Positions 44,931-55,532 of a stretch of 64,000 nucleotides of DNA are shown here, in pieces. The position numbers were made by a program, and so were the translations under genes. The stretch comes from Kappaphycus alvarezii. Lineage: Eukaryota > Rhodophyta > Florideophyceae > Gigartinales > Solieriaceae. Location of the stretch: positions 372,001 to 436,000 of the forward strand of contig NADL03000049.1 of NCBI GenBank assembly GCA_002205965.3, read 5' to 3'. Numbering within the stretch: the stretch's first letter is position 1; each line of letters starts with the position of its first letter. Under the pieces are notes generated by a model. That model had not been told where the DNA came from. It made no database searches and saw only the letters and a program-made list of their open reading frames with translations.

Positions 44931-47900
44931 TATGCGGTGGTTCTGGCCTTTTCTTGGTTCGCGCAAGACTGAGGTTGGAGATGAAATCGCTAACTACCTT
45001 CCGGGTCTTTAGGGGCCTGGAGTCCGAATCCGCTCTCGATAAGTCAAAATCTTCCGTTTCAATTTGCGATTCCATGATGTCTCTTCCTCCAGCTGCCCTG
45101 TTCTGGTTTTGTCGGAGATCTTATACTTGTACCACAGCCTCCGGCAAATCGGTCTCCGGTGTCCAATAGGCTGATGAAAGACCGCATAATTTTACCTTGA
45201 ACTGCCATCTCGCTTCTCCGATGCCGTCCTTTCTTCTTATTTCCGCGTCGGATTTCTTGCCAATCAGCCTTCACGTTTCCAGAAATACTCCTTTTTCTGG
45301 ATTACCGCTTCTTATAACATTATTACCAATCTTTCGAAGGCGATTTGCGTGGATTCTTGCCACTTTTATTCTAATTTCGGATTATAGGAGGTATGTAACA
45401 CTCAAGAGTCATTCATTAACGATTTAGGGACCGATCCAGGGTTTCATTTTTTTCTTCTCTGCGGTTTTGTTGAGCTCCACCGACCACAACAGGGCACGGT
45501 CTCCAATAATGAATTTCGTCGAGTTAACGCGCTTTTCGTACTCTTTCGAGGCTCGTCTCCTTTATATTCTTCCCTTCTGGAGTAGATTCTTGTGTAGCCG
45601 GTATAATCTCCGCTCGAAGTCTCTTTTTCGTCCTGAAGACACATTATATATCCATTTCTACCCAAGTTTCGAAGGCTCCTACTACTAATATGACCTTATA
45701 TGGAGTCATTTCTGTTGCTGAGAAAACCCCAGTGTTATATCTTAGACATTCCAGAGCGAAATGGTCATCCCAGTCGGTATGTCCTAGAGAGACGAAGCTG
45801 GCAATATCTTCAACCAAAGTTCGATTCTAAGGTTCCACTGTCCCGTTGCCTTGCGGATGCAAGGGATAGGTCTGCATACGTCCAATTGCTAACTACTCAG
45901 CCAGGTTATTATCACTACACCTGTCAAGTTTGGACCTCTATCGGACACGAGATGTAAATTGTTCCAAATATCGAAATCCATTCCTCGATAGTTTTCGGCC
46001 TTCCTTTCACGGATATCCGTGCTCTGAAAAAGCGGGTGAAACATTCACTATTGCCAGAAAAAATGAGATTTCCTCTCCTCTCCGAGAGAGGTGTGATTAA
46101 TTGGAAATCGAATGGCGACAGTCTTGAATATTCTTTCCAAGTGAGCGATCTCTAGGTAAGCCTACGTGCCCGTTTGTCCTGTCCTCTGCTACGGTACATG
46201 GTAAGAAATTCTTGATTTTTGTCGCGGTGTGGGTATCCATGCCTTTCCACCTGTATGAAGGCGGCAATCTTGCTAACGCATTCCTCAAACCGTAGAGCTC
46301 GGTGAGTTTTGAGCCGTGTACCCATTCGATCGCTGTGGTCACCATTAACTTAGCGCTACAAACTGGTAGCTAGTCCCTACCGTAGTTGCTGATTAACCCC
46401 ACATCGTCGACGAGAAATTCCTTCAGATACACGTTTCCAAACTCCCTTCTTTTTTCGAGACCAATATCTGCATCACTTGGCTTTTCCGTCCTAACTGGTT
46501 TTTACAGACCTGCCCTCTTCTCCTTCTGCACCAGAATTAAACTGCCCCCTTTTTTAAGAGGGACTGCTGCAACCTGTTCTTTGCCTGCCATCTCGTCGGC
46601 TATTTTTAGGCTTACCTGTGACATTTTCGACATAGCATCTTTGAAAAAGCGGCTTGTGGACAGCTTCCATACTCAGGGTGTCTGAAACGACTAATTGGGA
46701 CCATTTTGGTGCTCAACGACGAAATCATAGTCCTGTTTCTCTAGTACCCATCGAACCAGCTTTTGGCTAGGGTTATTTACGGCTTGGTAGCCATTTGAGG
46801 GAAAAGTGGTCTGTGACAAGTATGAATTCTCCCCATGGAGATAATGCCTCCATTCAGAAGCGCATGGACCACAGCCAGGTACTCTCTTTCCGTTGGTGCA
46901 TAATTCCTTTCTGCTTACGGAGTATACGGCTAGGAATGATACTTGTTGCATGTTCCGCATTATTTTTTGAAGCACTTCTTATCCGAGGCCGTATGAACTT
47001 GCGTCCGTCATGAACATTTTCTCTGCCCCTCATTGTGGTGAGCTAGTAAGACTGGGTCACTTAGCTGGTACTTCAGCTCTTTCCATGCCTTCCTTTGAGG
47101 TTTTCCCGAGCTTAAATTCCAATCTTGAATGATCCGGTGCTTCCTGTGCATTTTCCTATTGGAGAACCCGGTTCCTTTCAGCACATCGTACAGGGAAGCT
47201 GCGATATCGGCAGATGATCCACGAAGTATGCGAAGAAGTTCATCAGCTCAGAAAATCTCATAAGATCATCGCCTGAAGCGGGCCCCACAAGGTTCGTTAT
47301 GGCCTCTGTGTGACGAAGAGATGGTTTTATCCCGTCTTTTTCTACTCGATGGCCCACGACTTCTGCATAACGGACTCCAAACGCATATTTGGATAGCTTT
47401 AGATGGATTCCGGCCATAAGCAGCCTGTCAAAGACAGTCGCTAGAGATTCTAATTGCTCTTCTACATTGATGATATCGACACTTGTGTCGTCCATGAAAG
47501 CCATAACATCATTCCCTTTTCGGTCGCCAAGAATATTGTTGACTACGCGCTGAAATGTTCCTGGAGCATTCTCTGTTTCCATCGGTAACCCAGTGTATCG
47601 TAAGAGTCCAACGACAGTTCGTACCGCAGTAAGCTTCTTGGAATCCGGGTGTAGCTCGACTTGGAATAACCATCTTTGAGGTCGAATACAGAATATACAT
47701 TCTTCGAGTCTAGCCAATCCAGGATTTCTCTCATGTTTCCCAGGTGGTATGAATCAGTAATTTCCATTCAGCTTCCGAAACTCTGGTCTAATTCGAAGCC
47801 CCCCATCTTTTTTCTTGACGAATACATTGTTGGTTGCCCAAGGGGATATGGTCGGTTCTAGGACTCCTAATTCCAGCAGCTTCTCCGCAGCAGACTTCTC

Positions 47901-50597
47901 CACTTCTTCTTCTTTCGGCGAACGTCGTCTTATTGGCTCGCATAATGGTTCGAAACTGGATAGGAGGTTTATCTTGTGTTGAATGCCACTGATTCTTCCC
48001 CGAACTTTAGAAATGGCTCTTCGTTCCCAAAAAAGGTCCCTTAAGGCTTCTATATTGGCCTATTTCTTAGAAAACTCGCTGAGATACATCTCCAAGATCG
48101 CCTTGTCCACATCGTAATCCTCACCTATACCGTACTCCTCCTAATAGAGGTTGAAGCTGAAAGGAAAGGTTGGATAAGGAAGGTGGGGGAATGAAAGGAA
48201 GTTCGCCAGCTCTGGCCAGATTTTACTTGGAGGTGCTCAAGTCGCAACTTATATGGAACTATTTCGCCACACTCGCACTCAAATCTTACTCTAACTAAAC
48301 CCTAGCCATCTAAGCGGGACACTAAATACTACCAATCATCACAAGAGACATGACATAGTAACACTGGCACAATTTCATGCCAGCTTACAACTAACAGTGC
48401 ACAACGGTGCACAACACTACATCACGTCATCATGTGTATGCACTAACTCACCAACTGCACGAAACCACACTATCACTACACGTCCCCAAATTCACAACAC
48501 AACTCTTACACATGCAACGACATGTATACACGCAACTACTGTAACCGCCACCACTGTACTTGACTCATCACCATAGTGCATCAACACCCATCAACCTGTA
48601 CTGTATGTCCACGTACATACCTGTCCACTCTGTACTGCACAGCCGTACTGTACAGCATAGCCATATGTACTAGCTACACACGTGTAGGCCAGAACAACCC
48701 ACTAGAGCCACAACACTTGTACGCACCACGTTGCATATGAGCATTTGCAGTAGCCAATCAGAAGCCCGTTTCACTTTGAGTTTGAGATGAGGCGCATATG
48801 CGCTTTCCAAACGGCACCCTCCAAAACAGCCCATGCTCCCCTGCACTTTTGGTTTTCAGTGACAGCACAGGGTCCACAGCCAACACCTCCTCATTGGTCC
48901 AGGTCTCGGGGACACCCTTTCTGCAGCTTAAGGGTTCTTCCACTCTCTTTCCATCCATCTAGATGTAGTCTGTGTTCCTCTTTAAGTCTAGCAAGAGTCT
49001 TCTGGACCTACGTAATCTTCTCCCAATGAGTGTCTTGTCGGGAAGCGTTCTCATAAGCCTCACAGGCTTTAAGAACTCTTGTCCAAAAAACGAGAACTTT
49101 AGCCGTCCTGCGCCAGTGACTTCGATTTGGGATCCGTCAACGTACTCGGCCTCTCCCTCACTGAGGCACACAATCTGTCCCTTTTTCTTCCAGAACCATA
49201 TGTTGTAAACTCATGTGGAAAGGGCGGCTCTATCTAGTCGGACTGTTAGCCGTTCGCCAAATCCTTGAAATTTCACGGCAACTTCTTCCTCTTCTGATCC
49301 GCGCGGCCATGTTGGCTAGCTACATGCACACACCTGATCGTGACTATCTTCCGTGGGTGCTTGGGTACCGAGATTTAATTCCTTGACGGGGTCCTCGGCC
49401 CCGTGTCCCTCCTCCGCGTGGTGGTTTGATTTATAGTGTGGACGGGAATTAGACATCCGTTTCCGACAGTCTTTAGCAAGATGACCTGTCTTCTTGCAGT
49501 TGAAGCATTTGACCGGAGCTCGTCGATGTTCAGACTGAGTCTAAGGTGGCCTTATGGGCTCCCTTACTTCTTCATACGGATTCCCTGGAGGCCTTGTGCT
49601 GATCTGAAACCAGTTGAGATACCTGACTAACCACCGGATCAAAGCTCCTGGTTACCACCTTGGGTGTTGCACTAGCTTGGGCGGTAGGCCAGCTTTGAAT
49701 CTGTTCACAACATATTGTTGGCTATCGGGATCTGGAAACCACGGTCTCCGGATCTTATACGCTCTGCGTACAATTTTATTGACTCACGTCTCTCATCCCA
49801 TTGAATTGTGAAGAAGTTCTCTTGCAAGTCGGCCAGTTGGTTTCATTGCACAATCTTTCTTCTATTTTGTCCCAAATTAAGTCCATAGATGCCCCCAGAT
49901 ATGTTTTGGCAACACCTTTGTATATTTCTTTGGCCTCTTGGTCGAATTCAAAAGGTAGGAGCTTTCTCTAGTCTTCAAGCCGTACTGGAAATTTGCCCAG
50001 GAGACGGATTCACGTGGCTTTAGCATCCACGAAGGAGCCGTCTCCGAGTCTGCGGCACTTTATGGATTGCAATCCAGCCTTTTACAGCTTTTAAGCGATA
50101 TAATGGGTATCAACTCTTCATTGATTTCTTCTCTATCCACCGCCGAGGTTGCGGCTGTATTGATCTTCAATTGATTGGTGTTATCTGGCGGCCCCGAGGA
50201 CGGATCCCCTTTTGCCTTAATGGACTCCGAAAGATCAGTGGTAACTGCTGAAACCTTTTTCAGACTATCTACTACTTCAGCAAGAGCATTGCTGATAGAA
50301 TGGGTGGTAACATTATCCTGTGCCGAAGTCTGATATTGTTCTGGGCTCTATACGTCCAGAACAGCTTGGATTTACGTGTTGTAAGTACCCGATAACGAAG
50401 CTTCTTCGTCCACGCCGGCCAGGTTGCTCCTGGCCCGAAGGCTCTACATATCTTAATTGTTATTCTTACGTACACACGTATCTTGCTTGGTCTCTTCTGA
50501 TGGCTTCTCTCGCCAACAGGTTTTTCCAAGCAAACCCCGATTTTCAAGATCCTTCTTCGACGTCTCGATAGTCCGACCTTGGATACCTAGTGACCAC
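44931..50597 (-). mobile_element. Ty3/gypsy fossil
   Basis: Read on the minus strand. The gag end has a perfect zinc knuckle (VKCFNCKKTGHLAKDCRK, about 49460-49513). A protease-like region follows (48960-49290), then RT from about 48140 to 47180 with SPWATNNVFVKKKDGGLRI, LFQVELHPDSKKL, a GTFQRVVNNILG segment, FMDD (the YxDD position) and the LSKYAFG block. RNase H lies at 46690-46975 and integrase at 45700-46345 (YRWKGMDTHTATKIKNFLPC, and HPQGNGTVEP further down). Order RT-RNase H-integrase defines Ty3/gypsy. LTRs were not recognised; the upstream end abuts the Tc1-like transposon at 50600, and 48143-48760 is foreign to it. Broken, with more than ten breaks. Confidence 0.8.
48143..48760. other. 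Unexplained ~620-bp insert in the gypsy fossil
   Basis: Sits between the protease and RT regions of the gypsy fossil, where none is expected. The portion 48280-48730 is very poor in G on the plus strand (A/C/T-rich, repeated CACAAC/CACTA words) and contains GTACTGTACAG palindromes near 48640. No frames, no clear terminal repeats. It could be a solo LTR or a non-autonomous element. Confidence 0.45.
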
Positions 50598-50599
50598 TA

Positions 50600-50628
50600 A
50601 AGTCGAGTTCACGTGTCGAGTCATCTGA
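50600..50628 (+). repeat. Left terminal inverted repeat
   Basis: Begins AAGTCGAGTTCACGTGTCGA; 29 bp matching the right end with two differences (AAG/AGG and GTCAT/GTAAT). Itself partly palindromic around CACGTG. Confidence 0.9.
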
Positions 50629-50927
50629 GAATGAACAGAATTTTCAATGAAATTTCTAAAAAATTTTAAAACTTTTTTATAGCCGTCAAGTTAATTAAGA
50701 TATTGAGTTACTGAACGTTAGAGATCAATTGGCATGATTCTTTGATATTTTCGGGGTATTACGCAACAACGGACACCTATTGGCACACTCGAATAGAAGG
50801 GAAAACAGCTAGCGATCAGATCCAGGAAATATTTCGCATGCCGCGATTTGCACCAATAAAAACTGACGTAGTTTCAAGGCGTTACATGATACGTAACGAG
50901 CACAAGCATACTTATTCATTTACCGGT

Positions 50928-51014
50928 AAACGGCTAAAAGCCATCTAGCCGTTTGTCAGTACCATTGCAGTTCTAAGCTAGAATCATCTAGCTTAGAACT
51001 ACAATAGTACTCAC
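50928..51014. repeat. Two consecutive hairpins before the transposase start
   Basis: Hairpin 1: AAACGGCTA (50928-50936) with TAGCCGTTT (50946-50954). Hairpin 2: a 27-base arm at 50955-50981 (core GTTCTAAGCTAG) and its inverted copy at 50988-51014 (core CTAGCTTAGAAC), loop AATCAT, three mismatches. They directly abut and end about 60 bp before the transposase ATG. Confidence 0.9.
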
Positions 51015-52799
51015 AATTAACCTTAACGCCACATCCTTTCACCTGCTTCTATCCGAAACAGGTCATTAAACATGTCACGAGGACGCCCTAAGAAGACCAT
51101 TCGCAAGACGGTAAGACGCACAAAATATATAAGCCTCTCGCGCAAATGATATGGGACGTTCGATGCTTTTTTGAATCAGGGAAGACCGGGAGAAACATCC
51201 CTCTGCGGTTGGTGGGGCAGAGAACGGCCACGGCCACACGCGTTTCTGCAAAGACTGTCGCACAGTTGACATGTCAAGCCGATGTCAACAAAAGTCCTAC
51301 TGACTCTACAATCATTCGAGAAAAACTCTCCACAGTACCTGATACTTTCATTTCCATCATAAGGCTACTTATTAGAGATTTGATTCTAAACGAAAAAACA
51401 ATTACCTTCAATTCACTTGCTGCACGAGAGGCTTTGAAATGGAAAGTTTAACTGCAGTGAAGATTTAATTGAAACTGAAAGGCCAATTTGGACGTGGAGC
51501 CGGAGCTCGCTTCGACGTTTATGAGGTCCTCAGGATTTACGTATCAAAAGAGACGATCTCACTATGAGTTACTAAGGAACGTCATGACATTATCAATATG
51601 AGGGATGACTATCTGGAATGGATCAAGAGGTACGATCAGAAGATTTCGCATATTTTACCAAGACGAAACATGGGTCTTTAAAAACATGGCTGCGCACAAT
51701 ACGGATGGCAGGCAACGCTCTGAACGACCCATATGGTGTGGACTACAAAGTACCGTCAGGGTCGGGAGATGGTCTATTTGTCCCATCTGGCTCCTCTGAA
51801 ACAGGACTTTTTGCCTGGCTGTTTACTATTGTTTACTGGAAGAAAGCGAGAGGACCCAGACTATCACTCTGAAATGAACTCTATTGTGTTTTGCGAATGG
51901 CTTGAGCAAACCGTGTTTCCCAAACTGCAATCTGATGGGGCAAAGTGTTGTTGTGTTAGATAGAGCAAAGTATCATACGAAGCTCACTGATGAAACGCGT
52001 CCCCTTTGGCTTCGTGGAACAAGGATCGAATGATTGAAGCCGCTAAGCAATGGAGAGACGTGCCGAGGACTGTCCAATCGTTTGGTGGCGGAACAAAACG
52101 AAGGCCAACAGTTGGCGCACTTGATGACTATTGCTCCGACTCCTAAATATGAGGTGCAAGCATTGCTGACAAATTTTCTACCGATAGGTTTGAGATCAAG
52201 ATCTTATTCCTTCCTGGAGCGCACGAGCTGAACCCTATGAAATGGTTTGGGGAAGTGTCAAAAGGACGGTGGCGTGCGGTAATATGACGTTTAATTTGAA
52301 AGATGCTGAGCAGGACAAGGTTGGAAATGGATAAGTACACTCCGGAGTTTTTCGACGTTACTGCTCCCTGCCTATGCAGGAAGAGGAAAAGTACAGGAAA
52401 ATGGGTTGCATTTTGGATGATGTTGGCAGCGAGAGTGACTCTGGTTTGGATGTTGATTATGAGCTTTCGGACGGAAGTAGTTCAGACTTATGAAGTCGTT
52501 GTATGAATAAAAGAGGATTAAGTTTCAGCGAGATTTTTTCAGATATTCTTGATAGGCGCTGATGGATCCGTTATGATAATCCAAAAAAGGTTGTGCAAGT
52601 TTGTGAAATTGCGCTAAATCATCCTTTTTAACAGAAAAATAGATCGTTTTCCGATTTGAACAAAAAGTTGTCAAAAAGCACCCATCTATGCACTTTCACC
52701 TAAAAGTTGAACGAAGTAATTTAGTTCAATAGTGTGGCAGATAGAAGTCATTTTTTCGGTGCTCAAAATGTTGAATTTTAGGTATAATTTCAGGTTTTT

Positions 52800-52828
52800 T
52801 CAGATTACTCGACACGTGAACTCGACCT
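52800..52828 (+). repeat. Right terminal inverted repeat
   Basis: Ends CACGTGAACTCGACCT, the inverted counterpart of the left end, followed by TA. Confidence 0.9.
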
Positions 52829-52830
52829 TA

Positions 52831-53621
52831 GTTCTTGTCGAATGCGTCGACAGTTCCCGCAAAATGCAATAAAATCCATTTTATGTTGCGGCTACCTCGT
52901 AGATTCAGCCACAAACGTTTGACCAAGTTTCATCTCCACAAGCTGATTTCATCTGTGGTCCAGGGCCACCGAGGCACAGGCGTCTATACGGACTTCATAG
53001 GTGCCCCTAGGGGCCTATTTCCGCTACAATACAGTAGCGCGCCAAAACATAAAATTTTAAAATTCAACACAAATATTTGTACATCCCAACACCCGTTACT
53101 CGCACCCACACTACCAGTACTGTACTGTACTGTACCGCATACGGTTCAGCAAATTACAGAAAACTGTAGTAAAATTTACGGGATAAAAAGCAGACTGGCA
53201 GCGTTAGCGGCGAGCTTGAAAAAACGGTAGATATTTTTGCAAATACAGGACGGCTGAATAGGTTGAAAATAAATTTAATAATGTTCTTCTTTGACCCTTC
53301 TGCTCAAGGCGGGGAGGCCTTTTTAAGGCAGTAGATGCCGTCGACTATCTCTACCATATCTACTAACTACTAGCTAAAATCCCTAGCGAAAAGTCCTGCG
53401 GAAGATAATAGTGGCCTTCACGTTACAAAGATCCTATTAGAAGTCGCTAAAAGTACGATAGTATATAGAAAAATATGAATTACGCAGATCTTAAATACTA
53501 GTAACGGCAAAATCGCTGCACTAGAAGACATTAAATAGTACATTATAGAGTTTAAGTATTCTGGTAGTTTCGACAAATACTGCATTTGGAACTGTATAGT
53601 AAAGTACAATAAAGCACAGTA
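52831..53621. other. No recognisable gene
   Basis: A 131-aa plus-strand frame (52835-53230) has no motif and starts right at the transposon edge; I treat it as chance. CAGTACTGTACTGTACTGTA repeats lie at 53115-53135. Confidence 0.4.
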
Positions 53622-55181
53622 CAGGGGTGGACAAAAAAGATAAACAATCGAGAAAATTGAACATCGCAGCTCCAGCTTAGGAGAAAACACTGCAATGATT
53701 ACCTTTGTTTATGTTTTTAAAGCCGCTAAAATGATAGAGCAACTCGTTCTACAATAAAGCAATTATTTTTCGAGACAGGCAACATTATGGATTAAGCGGT
53801 GGACAAAATGATAAACAAAACATTTGGAGTACCGATTAGCCGCCAAAAAATACAGAATACTAAACCTATGCAACTCAATATCATTCAGGCCATTCAGTTT
53901 GAGATAGATGTGATTCTAATTTGCAGAATTGGCAGACCCCAGCAATACATCATGGGGCGTGTAAAAAGTTTAACTGACGAGGAAAAAGGAAAGATTCATA
54001 CGTTTACCCACGAGACATGGCTTCCGCAGGAGATCAAAACGGAGCTATGCCGAAGTCCTACAGTCTTTTGAAATTTTTGAGGCTGCAAAAGGAGTATGGA
54101 ACAAAAAGTCACCGGAAAGGCCGAAAAAACTTTCAGCGGCAGATGAAAAACGGGTTTTGATGGAAGTAAAGAGAACTGGAATTGGTTCTGCAGCCATCAA
54201 GAAGGCACCGCAGTTCGAGTGCAGTACGAGGACCATCCGCCGCGGTCTTGATGCCAATAAATTCATGAATTTCAAGAAGATGCAGGTTGTTCCAGCAATG
54301 AAACCAAGGCACATCATTACGAGTCGCAACTGATGTTTGGAGAGGAGGGGTTGAAGTGTACAAGACTGGTCTTCCGTCATCTGTTCTGATGAAAAGAAGT
54401 TCACCTTAGATGGTCCAGAAGGGTAGCGTGCAAATGGCAAGATTCGCGGGCCTCATCTACCACAATTACGAGGAGGAAAAACGGAGGAAGTGGAGTTATG
54501 ATATGGGGAATGTTTTGTGGTTCAAGGAAGAGACCCCTTGTTGTTTTGAGGGGTTCTGTAGATGATAAGTCGTATCTACAGATATTGCTGGACAATTTGC
54601 TACAGTTTACCGATGAGCTACCGATGAACTGTATGTTTATTCAAGATGGAACCCCATTCTATTGAGCACGAGTTGTACAAGAATGGCTGTGGAATGAGAA
54701 TGTTGGCCTTTTGGATCGGCTAGCGTACAGTCCAGACCACAATCCCATTGAAAAATTATGGAGTATTCTGACTAAAGCAGTCTATGAAAACGGAACGAAT
54801 TTTGATACAATTGAGTCGCTTGTCGGGAGGATTATGAAATGTTGGGACGAAATTGATAAGAATATTTTGCATAATCTTGTCTCGTCTATGCCCAGAAGGA
54901 GCAGCAAAGTTATTTATGCTAATGGAAGTTCAATTTTATACTGAAAGAGAATAAACGAAATAACTCTGGTTGCTTCTTTGAAAATTGTTTATCTTTTGTC
55001 CAGGTCTTAATCTATGAACTTGATTGACACAAAAAATAAAGTTTTCTGTATAAAACGGATGAGTTTAGCTTTCTCAGCGCCTTCGATAATATGAAGAACA
55101 GTGCAAGTTCCGGACCAATTTCGAGAGCCGAAGCATTGATGTTGATTTCTGTTAATTCTTTATCTTTTTTGTCCACTACTG
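53622..55181. mobile_element. Small inverted-repeat element (MITE-like) split by a Tc1-like insertion
   Basis: Left end CAGGGGTGGACAAAAAAGAT (53622) and, inverted from 55181, CAGTAGTGGACAAAAAAGAT; TA lies directly outside both ends (53620-53621, 55182-55183). Weaker similarity continues inward for roughly 50 bp (AAATTGAACATCGCAG versus AAATCAACATCAATG). Without the insertion at 53795-55007 and one TA, the element is only about 345 bp and holds no transposase, so it looks like a non-autonomous relative of the element inside it. Confidence 0.75.
53795..55007 (+). mobile_element. Tc1-like (DD34E) DNA transposon, inactive
   Basis: 1,213 bp flanked by TA (53793-53794, 55008-55009). Ends: AGCGGTGGACAAAATGATAA (left) and, inverted, AGACCTGGACAAAAGATAAA (right). 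Transposase pieces in order: MGRVKSLTDEEKGKIHTFTH (53951-54010, helix-turn-helix start), CSDEKKFTLDGPEG (about 54376-54425, first aspartate), GVMIWGMFCG (about 54490-54525), MFIQDGTPF (about 54632-54660, second aspartate), and YSPDHNPIEKLWSIL (54729-54773, with the glutamate). Counting from the second aspartate to this glutamate gives 34 intervening positions, so DD34E. C-terminus SSMPRRSSKVI is family-typical. Stops and shifts break it, including one in the 34-residue interval. Confidence 0.9.
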
Positions 55182-55239
55182 TACTGTACAATATACCATA
55201 TATGGTAGTCCGCGGTTTATTGTAGTATTTGCACAACGC

Positions 55240-55532
55240 TTTTGGAATATTCGTACGTACAGGGGAAGAGATGGCCTTTTATACGTACATACAGTAGCTC
55301 ACGGAAGAGCCAAATTTATACAGCCCAGTCAGGAGCTATTTTCTTATTGGTCAGCACCTTCCTGGAAAGCACCTCTGTACAAGAGGATGGTAGCCAGTCG
55401 GAACGCTCACTGCTTCTCAGATACCGAAACTATATAGCAGCCCTCGACAATCTTTCTCTATATAAGAACACGCCAGGCGTCTTTCTGACTGACCGGAGCA
55501 ACATCAAACCCAACCAATTCCAACTTTCTACA
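55240..55532 (+). repeat. 5' LTR of the young copia element
   Basis: 293 bp, ends TTTCTACA; TATA-like TTCTCTATATAAGAAC near 55455-55470. Most differences from the 3' LTR fall in its first 15 bases. Confidence 0.9.

Larger units (their letters stand above)
50600..52828 (+). mobile_element. Tc1/mariner-IS630-type DNA transposon with TIRs and TA duplication
   Basis: 2,229 bp between TA (50598-50599) and TA (52829-52830). The transposase begins about 51073 (MSRGRPKKTIRKTV) and is recognisable in successive frames. These show YQDETWVFKNM (first aspartate, about 51660-51690), VPSGSGDGLFVPSG, GDYHSEMN-like DYHSEMNSIVFCEW (51860-51905) and VVVLDRAKYHTKL (second aspartate, about 51946-51985). ELNPMKWFG (about 52228-52255) marks the region of the third acidic residue, and an acidic serine-rich C-terminus (LDDVGSESDSGLDVDYELSD) follows. 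The DYHSEMN block and long second-to-third spacing (about 90 codons) belong to a eukaryotic IS630-like group, not to classic DD34E Tc1. Several stops and shifts make it inactive, yet the termini are crisp. Confidence 0.88.

Noticed and set aside
52835-53230. 131-aa plus-strand frame
   Set aside because: No domain or composition signal; begins at the edge of a transposon and includes a CAGTACTG repeat.
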